Shown here piece by piece: positions 1-10,593 of a stretch of 64,000 nt of DNA. Within the stretch, counting starts at the first letter, position 1. Each line of letters begins with the position of its first letter. The stretch comes from Scytalidium lignicola (lineage: Eukaryota > Ascomycota > Leotiomycetes): contig NCSJ02000072.1 in the NCBI GenBank assembly GCA_002812745.2, positions 62,001 to 126,000 on the forward strand, read 5' to 3'. The notes beneath the pieces are model-generated. The model saw nothing but the letters and a program-made list of their open reading frames with translations, was not told the DNA's origin and made no database searches. A program made the translations under genes and the position numbers.

Positions 1-789
1 TTTCTTAGAAGGGGAAAGCACAGTCTAATATAGGATGAATGATGGTTACCTGAAAGTAAAATCACATAGTTATAGATTCCAGTTCTTTATCCGAGGTCTA
101 CTAGGGTCTGGGATCTGCATATTTGTTTGTTGCATATTTGTTAATTGGAGCGCGGGGCTGGTCGGGTTGATGGAGGCGAGAGCGGAACAGAAATGAAGGG
201 GCGAAAGGGGGTATTGGGAGGTTTTGTTTTTATTTTTAAAATACATTAGTTATGTAAGTCTAAAAAGCAATGATGTAGAACATTAATCGTATTTTTTNAT
301 CGTTCTAGAATCTAGTGTGATTGACATGTTGCTTTCTACCAATAATTCTTTTACTTTTTATTTTTGAATTGTTTTTCTCTTCTAAAAATTTAAAAGGCCG
401 TCGAGCAATCAGAATTTCAATATTAAAGTATAGAAGTTTACATTTGCGAAACACTTCAATTTTATTACATAAAGTGTATTTAATAACTGCCAAATTCGGA
501 TTTAGCTTTATTATAATACAAAAGTTACTATATAATTTTCTACGAGATCATAGACTTTTTATCTCGATTATCAATTTATCTATCATACGTTGTGCTTATC
601 GCGACGTTATCCGACCGCGCTAGTACGAAGAAGGAAGGAGGTCAGCAACCTCTTTGTCATTTTGTTCAACAAAACAGCTTTCTTCAGTCTGCTCAGATAA
701 ACAGGAAAGAAGGAAGAATAAATTTCCACGGCTGTACAGCTCGACTGCTCAATTGTATACATCACTGCCGCAAAAGAAGAGCCCAAGTC
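1..789. other. AT-rich intergenic DNA
   Basis: I see no supportable gene here. The short open frames on both strands lack recognisable motifs and overlap AT-rich sequence. A single N follows a run of T near 298. The last 100 to 200 bases are presumably the promoter and leader of the gene that starts at 790. Confidence 0.5.
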
Positions 790-1364
790 ATGGCAACGCA
801 ATTTCTCTCCGGCCTGCACGCGTTCCAGGTCGCGTTCGGCACGTACAACATGTACCTGGCATCAGTCGCACAGTCAAAGCTCAGTAGCTATGAAGTGATA
901 TCTCGAAAATCTTCCAAGATTGCGGAGAAAGAAGGAGACGAGGGCCAGAAGACAATCCCTAAATCAGGAACTGGTAGTTTAGCTGTAAGTATTCTCTCAG
1001 ACTAATAGCACTTGGAAAGGGATAACAACACCCAATGAGACCTCTCTCTAATATTATGTTGAATATATAGATCATTTGCAGTATCTTAATGGCAATAACA
1101 CTGCTGGTATCTCAGAGGACGCTGTTCTGGGAGTTGGTGGTGGCAGCTGTCAGTATTTCTACGTTGCTTGCCTCGAGGAGGCACGTGGGTGTGTTTGGTA
1201 TAGAGAAGGACAAACTTAAAGGAGAGGGAGCAGTTGGGTACATTCAAGCTATGGAGAAGACGCAGGATGTGAAGTATAATATGTGGTTTTTGGCTCTGAC
1301 TTGGGTTGCTTCTTTTGTGTTGGCTGTGTTTGTGTCACCAAGGGTATTAGATGTACAAGCATAA
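790..1364 (+). CDS. Small multi-pass membrane protein, unknown function
   Basis: Two exons, 790-984 and 1071-1364, join in phase 0 across an 86-bp intron with a GTAAGT donor and a TAG acceptor, giving about 162 residues. I chose the ATG at 790 because the translation from there opens with a membrane-like segment (MATQFLSGLHAF). Hydrophobic stretches lie at about residues 3-25, 66-84 and 85-100, and near the C-terminus (MWFLALTWVASFVLAVFV, about 138-155), so three or four membrane helices are likely. A charged loop (SSKIAEKEGDEGQK) separates the first from the second. I do not recognise the family. The size and helix number are in the range of small fungal DUF1772-like proteins, but I see no diagnostic motif and do not assign it. 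Confidence 0.6.
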
Positions 1365-2820
1365 GGGAGACTTTCTGATGAATTGCATGAATTTATTTCA
1401 AATCATAATTTATTGATGCATAGATTAACTCAATATGAGTTGTTTCATGTGTTCAACTGGTAGTCGTTGAATGTAGGTATAGGAAACGGTAACGTGTCCT
1501 ATGCGTTGCCTAAGGCACTTACATAACTCATATTGGGGTCGTGATTGGTCTGTATTGATGTTTCAAATTTCTTGGTATTTGGTATTTTTAAAAGTAGATT
1601 ATATTTCAAATAAACGTTATACATTGTAGTTATGCATTATTTATATAACTAGATTAAGTTTTTAATTGAGCTTTATGCGATCACGTGACATCAAATCGCA
1701 AGACCAATCATGCCCTTTGATTCGAAGTTGTTATAGGTAGCCTTGTTATATCTACAGCCATTACCGTTAAAAATATAGTATGACTGAAGGTGAGACTCCA
1801 CTTTAATGTTAATGGCATTAGTTCGTTTGTTTTGGCTGTTTTTCTTAGTCATAGTCTTGTAGCCAGGCCCTCGAGACTCAACACCTGTACACGGTGAGGG
1901 CTACGAACCTACAGCATAGTCTGTAAAGCCAAGATTGAGTTATTCAGCAATAATTATCTCTCTGTTCAGCGATAATTATTTCTTTATTCAGCAATAATTA
2001 TTTCTCCATCAACAATGTGTCAACGCGTCGAAAATCAACCTTCCGAACCTCCTGAAACACAACAGATAGAGATAACCACAACATCATCATGAAAAGGCTT
2101 GGTTCCCCTTTTCAAGATGTATGTTATACCTTATTATGATAGAAAATGGACGTGGTAAACTTACTTTCCTACTTGATAATTGTTTATGATCTCTAAGATT
2201 GATTATGACGATAAAATATATCTCGAAAGAAGAATAACTATTAATAAATATACTAAGTTACAAACTTAGATATATTAACAAGTATTCTTATACAATAGGA
2301 TAAGGAATAATCAATTAACCTTTATTATAAACAAACATTATAACAAAAGATAAACGTTGAGAAAAGTAAAATTGCACAAAGTGTATTGTACAATACAAGG
2401 AGATGGTAGATAAAACTATAAAGTAATAGGTGTATAGGAATTTGCGTAACTCAAGTTTAAGCTTTTGAGTAAGGCTTTGTCCTTTGCCCATTTACAGAAG
2501 AGTATTCTCCTGCTACTAGCAGTGCAATTCAAAGGAATAGCAAAATAAAGGGAATATTAGTAGAGGAAACCATGTACTGTAGCCTGAGGAGTCTTTACAG
2601 ACGTTTATAAATTAGGAGGTCAAATAAAGAGTATGATTGTAAAAAAAAAAAATAGTCTCGTAGCCTGGCTCCCAGATAGTTATTTATTTGAAGCACAAAC
2701 TTACATAATACACGTTGAGAACGGATTGAAAATAAGTATTCTTAGAAATTGATAGGATGGGGAGGTTTAGAAGTTCTGGTATATGCGGTATCAATATTTT
2801 GAAGCTCTAATCTTTGAGAC
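1365..2820. other. AT-rich intergenic region with a short tandem repeat
   Basis: No coding feature is supportable. The region holds the 3' flank of the membrane-protein gene, a three-copy 22-bp tandem repeat annotated separately, and long A/T runs, including a homopolymer of A near 2641. Confidence 0.45.
1943..2008. repeat. 22-bp tandem repeat, three copies
   Basis: The unit TTCAGCAATAATTATTTCTC recurs three times with a period of 22 bp, starting at about 1943, 1965 and 1987. The copies differ at a few positions (CAA versus CGA, and C or T changes near the end). No function is evident; it could be a local replication-slippage minisatellite. Confidence 0.8.
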
Positions 2821-3696
2821 GTATGTTGACATCAAATGGTCTAGCTTGGGAGGCTATTGAGCCCGTTAATGGAGCCCTTCACAAATTACCAGAACTTCTA
2901 ACTGAGATTCAACTTAATATATGGGAATTAGCTGTCTTAGACCCTTGAGCCTTGTTTGATGCCTCGGCAGGTGTGATTATCGCTGTTTTTCGAGGTGTTC
3001 TTCCATTAATTTGAGAACTCGAACGAGCACACTCCATAATAGATCAAAACCTCTTTGATGAGGCTAACTATAGTTTTACTGAAGTGATAATTGGGGGCCA
3101 TTATAGTACCAGCCGAAAGACGCTCGGCGCCTAATAATGTAACTTCACACATGCCACAGCTCTCATGGCATGGTACTAGGTCAATAGCGTCTAGATCTTG
3201 ATTCGATCATTTCAGATGAGACTTCACATTTTTGGAATGAGCAGGATATTGTATTCTTTTACCCTGATATATCATCTCGGGAGAGAACTTTGACCTTTGG
3301 GCCAGCTAATTTTCAAGATCTGCACCTGTCAACCTTCAATTCTCTGGAACAATTGGCGTTAGATCTTAATGTGGTTAATGTCGCTTCTACTGGGAATTTA
3401 TGGTGTAGATTGATATTATTGGGAAGGGCTCGATTAGGGGGTTATTAGAGAATAAATGGCCGCAGGGATTTTCTTCGTTACAAAGCCTGATTCTGCCCAT
3501 TGATCCTGGTCATCAATTTATAGTAGATAGAGATCTGAGGAAAGAAACGGATAGGTTGCCTTGCATGATCCTGAAGCTGTGTAAGTTGGTTTCCTTGGGT
3601 ATCAAAGTCCGTATTGTAGAGAAAATGACCGTGATATTGGAGTTCTCAATGCCGGATGGTGATGAGGTGCCTCTCATGGAGGTTTCCGTTTGTTAG
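2821..3696 (+). pseudogene. Decayed 2EXR-domain gene
   Basis: Translation across three frames gives the parts of a fungal 2EXR-type protein. The opening signature is LPELLTEIQLNIWELAV (2887-2937), matching the family consensus 'fPkLPtELRlkIWelAL'. Then come ETSHFWNEQDIVFFYPD (about 3212-3265), LSTFNSLEQLALDLNV (about 3327-3375), and a final block that ends at the stop at 3694-3696. Stops follow the first signature at 2946 and recur in the middle, and the reading frame changes, so the gene is not expressed as one product unless several unmarked introns exist. 2EXR proteins are abundant, uncharacterised fungal proteins that are often species-specific. What I see is the signature and the broken frame; the pseudogene call is inference. 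Confidence 0.65.
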
Positions 3697-3783
3697 AGGA
3701 GAGGGGGAAGGAGATAACTGAGAGGGATGGAGGTTGATTCAGTAGTGTGTATAATGGAGGTAAATTTATATATGAAGAGGTAG

Positions 3784-4194
3784 TTGGTAATCGATAAAAC
3801 AGCGTACGGAGCGCAAGCAACTATTAACTTTAACCTTATACAGGCCTCGATATTCAGGAACGAAACTGTTTATCCACTGAACTACGCCACCTTGAATGCC
3901 CTCTGCACGGCCGAGACGACCACAGTGTTAAAATGGGGCACACAGCAGACACTCCCAATTGAGAAAGTTAGCGTGTTGCTGGATAAATATGTGGCAAAAT
4001 CTACTGATGCCTATAATTCGTGTTTGTATTTAAAGTTAAAAGGTCTATTAAATGTGAAAACATTATCTGTATTTAAATCCATTGCATTAGTAGAATCTAA
4101 ATGCAAGGCTAAATGTAAGAGCTCGGCCACAGACAATCTCAATGATAATAAAGTTATGGCAGGGTGGTACAGCCAGGTTGATATGGGAATCTGA
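3784..4194 (+). CDS. Doubtful open frame, no recognised family
   Basis: A 136-residue open frame with no in-frame ATG at its start (it begins with TTG). It has a lysine- and cysteine-rich tail (KCKAKCKSS) but no motif, signal peptide or membrane segment I recognise. It could be an exon of a larger gene, remains of the 2EXR gene just upstream, or chance. No splice partner was obvious. Confidence 0.2.
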   Translation: MVIDKTAYGAQATINFNLIQASIFRNETVYPLNYATLNALCTAETTTVLKWGTQQTLPIEKVSVLLDKYVAKSTDAYNSCLYLKLKGLLNVKTLSVFKSIALVESKCKAKCKSSATDNLNDNKVMAGWYSQVDMGI

Positions 4195-4523
4195 CATGAG
4201 TAGTTTCGATTTCCGTCCGTGGACCTGAGTAGATGCTGCTTTAAAACCGAGCCATCGGTGCGCAAACCTGAGCCGCCCTGAGCAAGGGCATAAGCTAGTA
4301 AGTGACCAATTTAGGATCCTTGACTACAGTTGTCTCAGACCAAACTAGAAAAAGCAAAGGCTCTCTCAAGGCCAATTCTGGATCCCTGATAGTGTGCATT
4401 GTAGGATTTGTCTAACCACCTGCAGCAGGCAAGCCATACGATCAAGACTAGTGATAGAATGCACTGTGTTGCAGACTCTGAGAGAAGGATCTGTGAAGAA
4501 TAAGAAGGAGAGTTGCCAATACC

Positions 4524-5824
4524 TTAGAAGCCTCCAATTGCCCCACCGCCGTCACCACCAAAAGAGGCTGATCCGCCATCGCTGTATCCACCATACGAGC
4601 CACCAGTAGTGGCGTAAGACACAGTGTCTAGGTTAGTCGTGTCGGCCCAAGTCCCAGCGTGAAAAGTTGAGACGGGATTAGCAACTGTCGGTATATGGCC
4701 GCTTGCGTCGACATTGGTGTTCGTGTGGAAAGTGGAGCTAGCCGCATGTGTGGACGCAGCTGTTGTACTCTGGCTCTGATCTAAGCTGATCGCAGCCATC
4801 CCACCAGCTTCTGCCTCGACCGAGCTTTCTGCTAGTATAGAAGCGAAATATTTCTCTTGGGCCCGAGGTAAGCGTACGATATTTGTATGTTGACTTCGCA
4901 GGAATTCCGAGTTGGACTTGGAGATTTGGCTACAGCGTTGCTGCCAAGACTGTGGAAACGAACAATAATAGGTTCCATCTTTGAAGAAGACTATGTAGCG
5001 ATTCGGCTCGAACGGAGAGACTGAAATGTACTAGAGATCATGAGTTTTTGTTTAGCATTGAACTTTGTTCGACAAGGAACAGACCTCAAAATCTTCGATA
5101 AAATAGGTCTGGGAACGAGGACGTTTGTCCATGAACTTGTCAAGTTGTTTTGAGCATCCGCTCAGATCATAGCAGCATAGACCAGACTGGAAAATCACGA
5201 AATAGCTGCTACCATAACCTAAGGCTAAGTTTTTGACGTAGTCCCCTTTTTTTCGATAGCTTTCGATAATCCTGGTTGCATTTTCGGGGAGATTGCCCAA
5301 CGTATACCCTGTTTTATCTTGTGCGTAGAAGCTGTTGTTTGGACCGAGCCAGACTCGCATTGTGGCTATGTCTCGTGCGATGCTGGATTTTTCTACCACT
5401 CGGCCTAAATGAGGGTCATATTCCTTATGTTTATCTTTTTCTCCAAGCCATGTTTGAAGCTCCTTTGGCAGGTTGGCATGGACTGGTTGCATGTCAGTTA
5501 CTGGGATCCTGTTTACTTAATAGACCATTGCTTCCTAGTTACTGACGGCAACCGTCCACATATTTTACATTGAGATTATTGTGGATATAGCCAATATAGA
5601 ATGAGCCATTTGGGCTAAAAGTTATACTGTAGAGATCAATCACGGTGTGTAGCCCCTGAAACAAATTCTCAACTTCCTGCAGGACGTTGAACCTGTCTAT
5701 CTTATCAGCCAGTTTCGTTCACTACAAAATACTCGGCGGGTTGGAGCACTCACCGATCCCAGCAGAGTGGGCCATCGTAAAAATACGAGTTGCCCTCTCC
5801 AAAAGCGAACGCCATACGAGACAT
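4524..5824 (-). CDS. Uncharacterised fungal protein with repeated 'NGSY..DG' blades and Gly-rich tail
   Basis: Four exons fit on the minus strand: 5824-5754, 5692-5547, 5482-5085 and 5030-4524. All use GT-AG borders, the phases agree, and the product is 373 residues. The start MSRMAFAFGEGNSYFYDG is the first ATG after a long G run. Similar short units recur: GEGNSYFYDGPLCWDR, SPNGSFYIGYIHN, GPNNSFYAQDKTGYT, GYGSSYFVIFQSGLCCYDL and EPNRYIVFFKDGTYY. Each pairs an aromatic 'SY/SF' strand with a turn and a following Trp or Tyr, which suggests a small beta-propeller-like fold (inference). The last 70 residues are low-complexity: Thr/Ser/Ala-rich, then Gly-rich (GGSYGGYSDGGSASFGGDGG). There is no signal peptide. 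Related hypothetical proteins are common in Pezizomycotina; I know of no function. The intron-2 borders are the least certain. Confidence 0.75.
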
Positions 5825-6381
5825 TTTTTTTGTATCTATTGTTGAGAAGAATATGGGTAGACGAAACGAGAACCCCCAAATTTTGGGGGGGGGGGGGGGG
5901 NAGGGGGGGAGATGTGAAAAGATAAGAGAGGGCCAAGCAATTTGCGGCTGAGCTTCAGCAAAAGTGCCACGAACGAAGGCGAAGCTGAGCTGGTCGTGTG
6001 AGCCTGAACCTAGATATTCCCGTGATTAACGGCGGTTGCGGTAGTGGTAAGAGGTAAATAGATAACAATTAGGGCTTTGGGAGCAATACTATATATAGTA
6101 ATTCAACTATGAAGGAGAATAGTGCTTTTATATTTGGAACGACCATAGGCCTAACCAACCAATCCCTACCTCATTATTCCCTGACAACTTATTTGGTATC
6201 TATTAGCTAAATAAATAAATCGCTAAGAAAGAGAAATAGAGGATTTGATATATACAGTAGTTCTTTTACTCAAAAATTTCTCTTCGTTTGTTGCACAGGT
6301 TTATTACTAATTTGCAACTGTTTGATATTGACAAGTCGTAAAACTAGAATAGTAAACTAAGATTCAGATTGTCATGATATA
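5825..6381. other. Intergenic DNA with a poly-G tract
   Basis: A run of about 17 G, an N, then seven more G lies at about 5885-5910, some 60 bp upstream of the start of the minus-strand gene at 5824. The rest is AT-rich sequence without coding signals. The N inside the tract shows that its length is uncertain. Confidence 0.6.
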
Positions 6382-7165
6382 TTATATAAGGCCTGCCTCT
6401 CGGTCTCTTTGAAATCGACAAAGTCGATCAAAATCAATGCAAGAATGCGTTACACCCCAACCTAGCCCGTCAACTGTCAACTTATACGGGGTTCCAGGTG
6501 GTCTATCAGGTTCAATGACCAGGAAATCCCCACAGGTGACACCAAGACGGAGGTATTCAATACAATGATCGACATGGTTACTCCAATCCTCATTATCAAA
6601 GTCGTCAGGATTAAATCTCACCGTGAGTAAATGCCAGTACCTCCTTGGGATAATATTCTTCAAGCACATGAGTAAGTTTTGCAATGAAGAAGCTAGAATA
6701 CTTATAAGATAGTGGGCTTGATGCATATTTGAAACAAAGTAGAAGTTCTCTGAAGGATTCTTCTCATTTTTGGGATGGGAGTATTGGGGTAGCGCCTTCA
6801 TGCCTTTAGAGAATCCATACGCTTTGGGATTATCAATCCACACTGCATCGGAATCTACAGGAAGTAAAACCAGTAAAACCTCGTATCATACATTATCTCT
6901 TTACTTCGTTATGTAATTGACGTACCAACTAGTTTGAGCCAGCTCTCATTGACCTCATTAGATGGTCCAACATATCGCGAATCCGGATTGAAGACTCGGT
7001 ATTCGTGGCCCGACTGCGTCTTCCGGGATAGGTGAGACTGGTTTTGAAATTTAACAATTTGAAGAGTCATTCGTTCAAGTGGCAAATCCAAAAATCAGGC
7101 CTACAGATAGGTCGAGTAGAAGGCACAAGATGGGAACAACGACCGAGGTCAGAAAATATGATATA
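6382..7165 (-). CDS. UstYa-like (DUF3328) oxidase-family protein, 5' end unresolved
   Basis: Exons 7037-6926 and 6854-6382 join in phase across a 71-bp intron. The joined protein has the UstYa/DUF3328 architecture: VGPSNEVNESWLKLVD matches the family 'pS.evd.aW..L' region, then NMHQAHYL, then HVDHCIEYLRLGVTCGDF. The second block keeps the HxxHC motif followed by the 'LR..i.C..D' region. The first reads HQAHY, with Tyr in place of the usual Cys. Family members act in fungal secondary metabolism, for instance cyclising ribosomal peptides in the ustiloxin pathway. A hydrophobic stretch (VVVPILCLLLDLS) upstream at about 7143-7105 would be the membrane anchor, joined by a 67-bp intron. No ATG precedes it before a stop near 7165, so the first exon is missing or the gene is broken. 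I found no repeat-containing peptide precursor nearby. Confidence 0.65.
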
Positions 7166-7558
7166 CTCGATTATATCTGACAAGAAATAAAGATTATCTC
7201 CACGTTGTCGAGATAGGGTGCTATTATTGGATGAAGTGAGGTTAGAGTTTTAGTCCTAAAATCAACGGACAATATATATTTTTTGAGCTACAAATGATTA
7301 ATTTCACCAAGAGCGCGTTAGACATATCAACAGAATAATAAGTAAATGAGGTCTCGCATCCGAGATAGCATGCTTTTGTATATTACCTAGGTGTTTCTAG
7401 CATCTAGTCTTACAGATGTTTACGGAATTAGGAACGAAGGACACTAATATCGGAAAAGGAAGGTTTAGTTTGCATGCTCAAAATTAGGATGAATAGTATC
7501 GTCTCCAGAGGTTGCAGGTTAAATTATTGCAACGAAATTATCTTTAAAGAAAGATAAT
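7166..7558. other. Short AT-rich spacer
   Basis: No gene is visible between the broken 5' end of the UstYa-like gene and the 3' end of the tannase gene. Confidence 0.4.
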
Positions 7559-9205
7559 TCAATATAAATATTCACACCTCCAGCTTGGGGCTAGATTGGG
7601 ATTCTCCATTATATTCCAAGTTGCCTGCTTTGGATATGAGCAGAGGGGTCGTTGTCTTAGAACCCCCTTCTCAACTGCATCATTTGTAAACTTTGTTGCG
7701 ATAATCTCATCTGGAGCTACTCCATTCTCAACCCAATCCATCATCGCAAGCAGGATATCATGCTTGGAATCCATATATCCTGGTGTTGAATGCATGGTAT
7801 GGGACAGAATGAGTGCTTGACTCGCTCCTGCAAAGTACCATGGTGCATCATGGACACTGCCTCCACAGTGTTGCATTCCTGGAACGAGGAATAATCGATA
7901 CCAGCTATCAAGATCGATTCCCCTTGGAAGAAGTGATTGCAGGACCTGCTCGTGGAAATAAATGCTTGATCCGGTAGGAATTAAGCCATCCGACCAGCCG
8001 TGATACTGCAAAAGCTTGCCGCCTTTCTTCGAGAACGGGGACATATCAAAATCATTTGCAGTAGCTTGTCCTGGATTTATCTTATCTGCCAGCTGTACAT
8101 GACTATAATCAAAGGTCTCCCAGCTCCACTTGCTGTTGTTAACTAGGAAGTCTGCGATATAATCGGTTCCAAGAGGGTTTGGTGCTACTGTTCCTCCTAC
8201 AACGTAATCCCACTGTCCTTCTGAGCCCAATGCCATCCCCGGAAACACGAACGTCTGATTAGTTTCCACGTAATCATGATGAAGCTTGTAAAGAGTGACT
8301 AATTGCGGTGCCGTCAGGCAACTTGAGGCATTTACACCGGGCCGACAAAGTAATTTTGTCGGGTTAAAATTGCAGCCAACAGGGTCTGAGATGATATTAT
8401 CAATCACGCCATCTTGTGAATCGCATTGTCGGAATACTTCAGCTTCTATAACAGGGAACAAAGATGCTGGGATACTGTATGATGCGTTCGCTGGCAAGTT
8501 TACCTTCCCCATCTGGACTGTCCATGGTTGCATATGTGACGTCCACCATGCCGGAGCCCCCGCGATTACACCATCAAAATCATCCGGGTATAGCTGAATC
8601 TCCTTTAGCCCCTGACGGCCACCCGTTGAGCAACCATGGTAGTAGCTGTACTTTATTGAAGACCCGTAATATGCTTCGATCAACTGCTTGGATAACTCAA
8701 TCGAACCATGCATAGCTCTGTATCCCCAATCTATAAGGCCTTCGGGGTTATGCAGCGCCCATGAACCATCAGCTACTCCAGAGATATGTCCTGTATCAGT
8801 GGACATGGCTGCAAATCCATAAAGAGTGTTGGTTCCCATATCTGGCCAATTAATTCCACCACCAAACCCTCCATTTCCAACCGTGATAAAGCGAGAATTC
8901 CATTTTGCAGGGAGAAATAGTCCAAAGTTGTAGGATGAGATGTTTGATGATCTAACATTGATCGAAACGGCACATAATTCTGGTAATCCAGCTGCGCTCA
9001 TTGGAAACTCTGGGTTGTCGGGACCGCCGCCAAAGGAATTGTTAGCACCCACGGACGTAGCAGATAGAATTTTAGCCGTAGAAGGTAGGACGGTAGAAAA
9101 TGCAGCGGTACTGCATTCAAGTGCATTTACCCCAGGGGAAAAGGAGTGCAAAAAGAGTTGGGATAGCTTCATCACGCTTTCCACAGTTAAATTAAGACCC
9201 ATCAT
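7559..9205 (-). CDS. Tannase / feruloyl esterase family hydrolase
   Basis: A single uninterrupted reading frame of 548 codons, the usual length of fungal tannase and type B/C feruloyl esterases. These secreted esterases split galloyl or feruloyl esters from plant polyphenols and cell walls. The catalytic serine is in GCSTGGRQG (about residue 194). The acid is the Asp of the WSDGLIP motif, and the histidine is in PGMQHCGG. The cysteines next to the Ser and the His form the family's CS-D-HC disulfide. Other family blocks are VGNGGFGGGINW, DGVIAGAPAWW and DPVGCNF, the last belonging to the calcium-binding lid. Many N-glycosylation sites (NNS, NAS, NQT) fit export. The start is uncertain: ATGs lie at 9205, 9202 and 9172. 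MKLSQLFLHSF at 9172 looks the most like a signal peptide, though a weak one. Confidence 0.9.
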   Translation of the reverse strand: MMGLNLTVESVMKLSQLFLHSFSPGVNALECSTAAFSTVLPSTAKILSATSVGANNSFGGGPDNPEFPMSAAGLPELCAVSINVRSSNISSYNFGLFLPAKWNSRFITVGNGGFGGGINWPDMGTNTLYGFAAMSTDTGHISGVADGSWALHNPEGLIDWGYRAMHGSIELSKQLIEAYYGSSIKYSYYHGCSTGGRQGLKEIQLYPDDFDGVIAGAPAWWTSHMQPWTVQMGKVNLPANASYSIPASLFPVIEAEVFRQCDSQDGVIDNIISDPVGCNFNPTKLLCRPGVNASSCLTAPQLVTLYKLHHDYVETNQTFVFPGMALGSEGQWDYVVGGTVAPNPLGTDYIADFLVNNSKWSWETFDYSHVQLADKINPGQATANDFDMSPFSKKGGKLLQYHGWSDGLIPTGSSIYFHEQVLQSLLPRGIDLDSWYRLFLVPGMQHCGGSVHDAPWYFAGASQALILSHTMHSTPGYMDSKHDILLAMMDWVENGVAPDEIIATKFTNDAVEKGVLRQRPLCSYPKQATWNIMENPNLAPSWRCEYLY

Positions 9206-10593
9206 TTTCAGGTTGCTTCAGGGTTCCCTCTACATAAATTTATCGAGAATTAAAAATATGACACAGATAGTCAACAATCCTATAGTCTTGGGGGAAGATT
9301 TGCATTGGCTAGGTGATTAAAGAATAAAACGCGCGGGGTGTTTGCAGGTGGAGGGGTGTTGTGGATAATTTTAGACGGAGATGTTGTAGAGAGCGTCTTA
9401 CTGGGGCTTTTGCGTGTGCATGTATACCATCTAGGAGAATGTCCACTATGGTTTCAAAAATGTAAAAAGAAAATATTTATTATACTTACTACCTAATAAA
9501 TCGCGAAAAGGAACTTGCAAAAGCAGACAAAAACTTTTTGAAGAGGAATATCATGGCTAATACCGGGTATCTGTATATTTTTTGAGGGATAATCGTAGTC
9601 GTATCGGATATAAGGCCTCAAGAAAGTTACAGGAGGCAAGAAAAAGGTTCTGGTCCCGTAGAACTAGTTAATGTGTTGCAGATCTCGTAAAGTATCTGAA
9701 CTATAATACTAATTGAGCGTTTCTCCTTTGGCTCATTCTATCTTTGTTTAAAGCCTTCCTTAGTTCTTTGTGCTCTTCACAATATCAGAATCGAATACGA
9801 TCTTCAATGATCCGAGAGAATTATAATACGAGAGGTTTATAATACATTGTATCAAGACAATTCTAGTATATCTTATCGAACACTTAGCTAAGATGCAAGG
9901 CTCTAGAGCCTGGTTCTACTACATCAAGTAGAAACAATCCAAAGTTTCCCCTATCATAGTATTTAAATGGCTTTTACCCAGCCCAGACAACCTTGGGACT
10001 TCACAGAGGACGCCACTGTATAATATTTGAGGACCCCGCCATGTCTTTGCCCTTTTTTGAGTCAAACAATTACTAGAGTAGCCAATGCCTTTTCCGTAAT
10101 GAAGCTAGAAATGGAATGACACTTGACAGTTATCAGACGTATCGAGGACGTCTCTTGGAATTTTATCCAAAGAGTACGTGTTGAATTGATGATTGTTTAT
10201 TAAAAGCAGACTTCCTTGTTGCAACAATTGGCACTTGCAGATCTCCCTTTTCAGTTACAGAGTGCTTAAGACTTCCCCAATATATTATCTAGTGATTGTG
10301 GGGATCTTCAGAAGTTTAAATAAGTAGAACTGGGAGCTGCTGGCCGTTATATTTACGGGCCTCATTGACTACTATACAGTTAGTTCGTAGTTAAATTCAG
10401 TTATAATATGATAGTTATTTACTACTGTTCAATGTGAATAAGTTAATTTCTCCATCTCAACGACTGCTGCGGTTTTATAGACATTGTCTTAATATTGAAT
10501 CTTAACCGGTATAACTGTATCATCTTAAATGGTTTAAATATTATAGGCCACATATCTCCAGTATAATTCAAGTCATTAAGATCCCACAATCTT
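9206..10593. other. Long AT-rich intergenic region
   Basis: No gene is firmly supported. On the minus strand at about 10190-9960 there is a coding-like but interrupted stretch (YSLDKIPRDVLDTSDNCQVS, a stop, then YGKGIGYSSNCLTQKRAKT). I could not assign it to any family; it may be a relic. The rest has no recognisable feature. Confidence 0.35.

Noticed and set aside
592..789. In-frame extension of the first gene upstream of 790
   Set aside because: The added residues have no hydrophobic or conserved character, and the ATG at 790 begins a membrane-like segment, so the shorter start is preferred.
6382..7165. A ribosomal-peptide (ustiloxin-type) cluster around the UstYa-like gene
   Set aside because: I looked for a precursor with repeated cores and dibasic sites within about 5 kb on both sides and found none; no core cluster enzyme is next to it.
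8295..9320. Open frames on the plus strand opposite the tannase gene
   Set aside because: They are antisense shadows of a clearly coding minus-strand gene.
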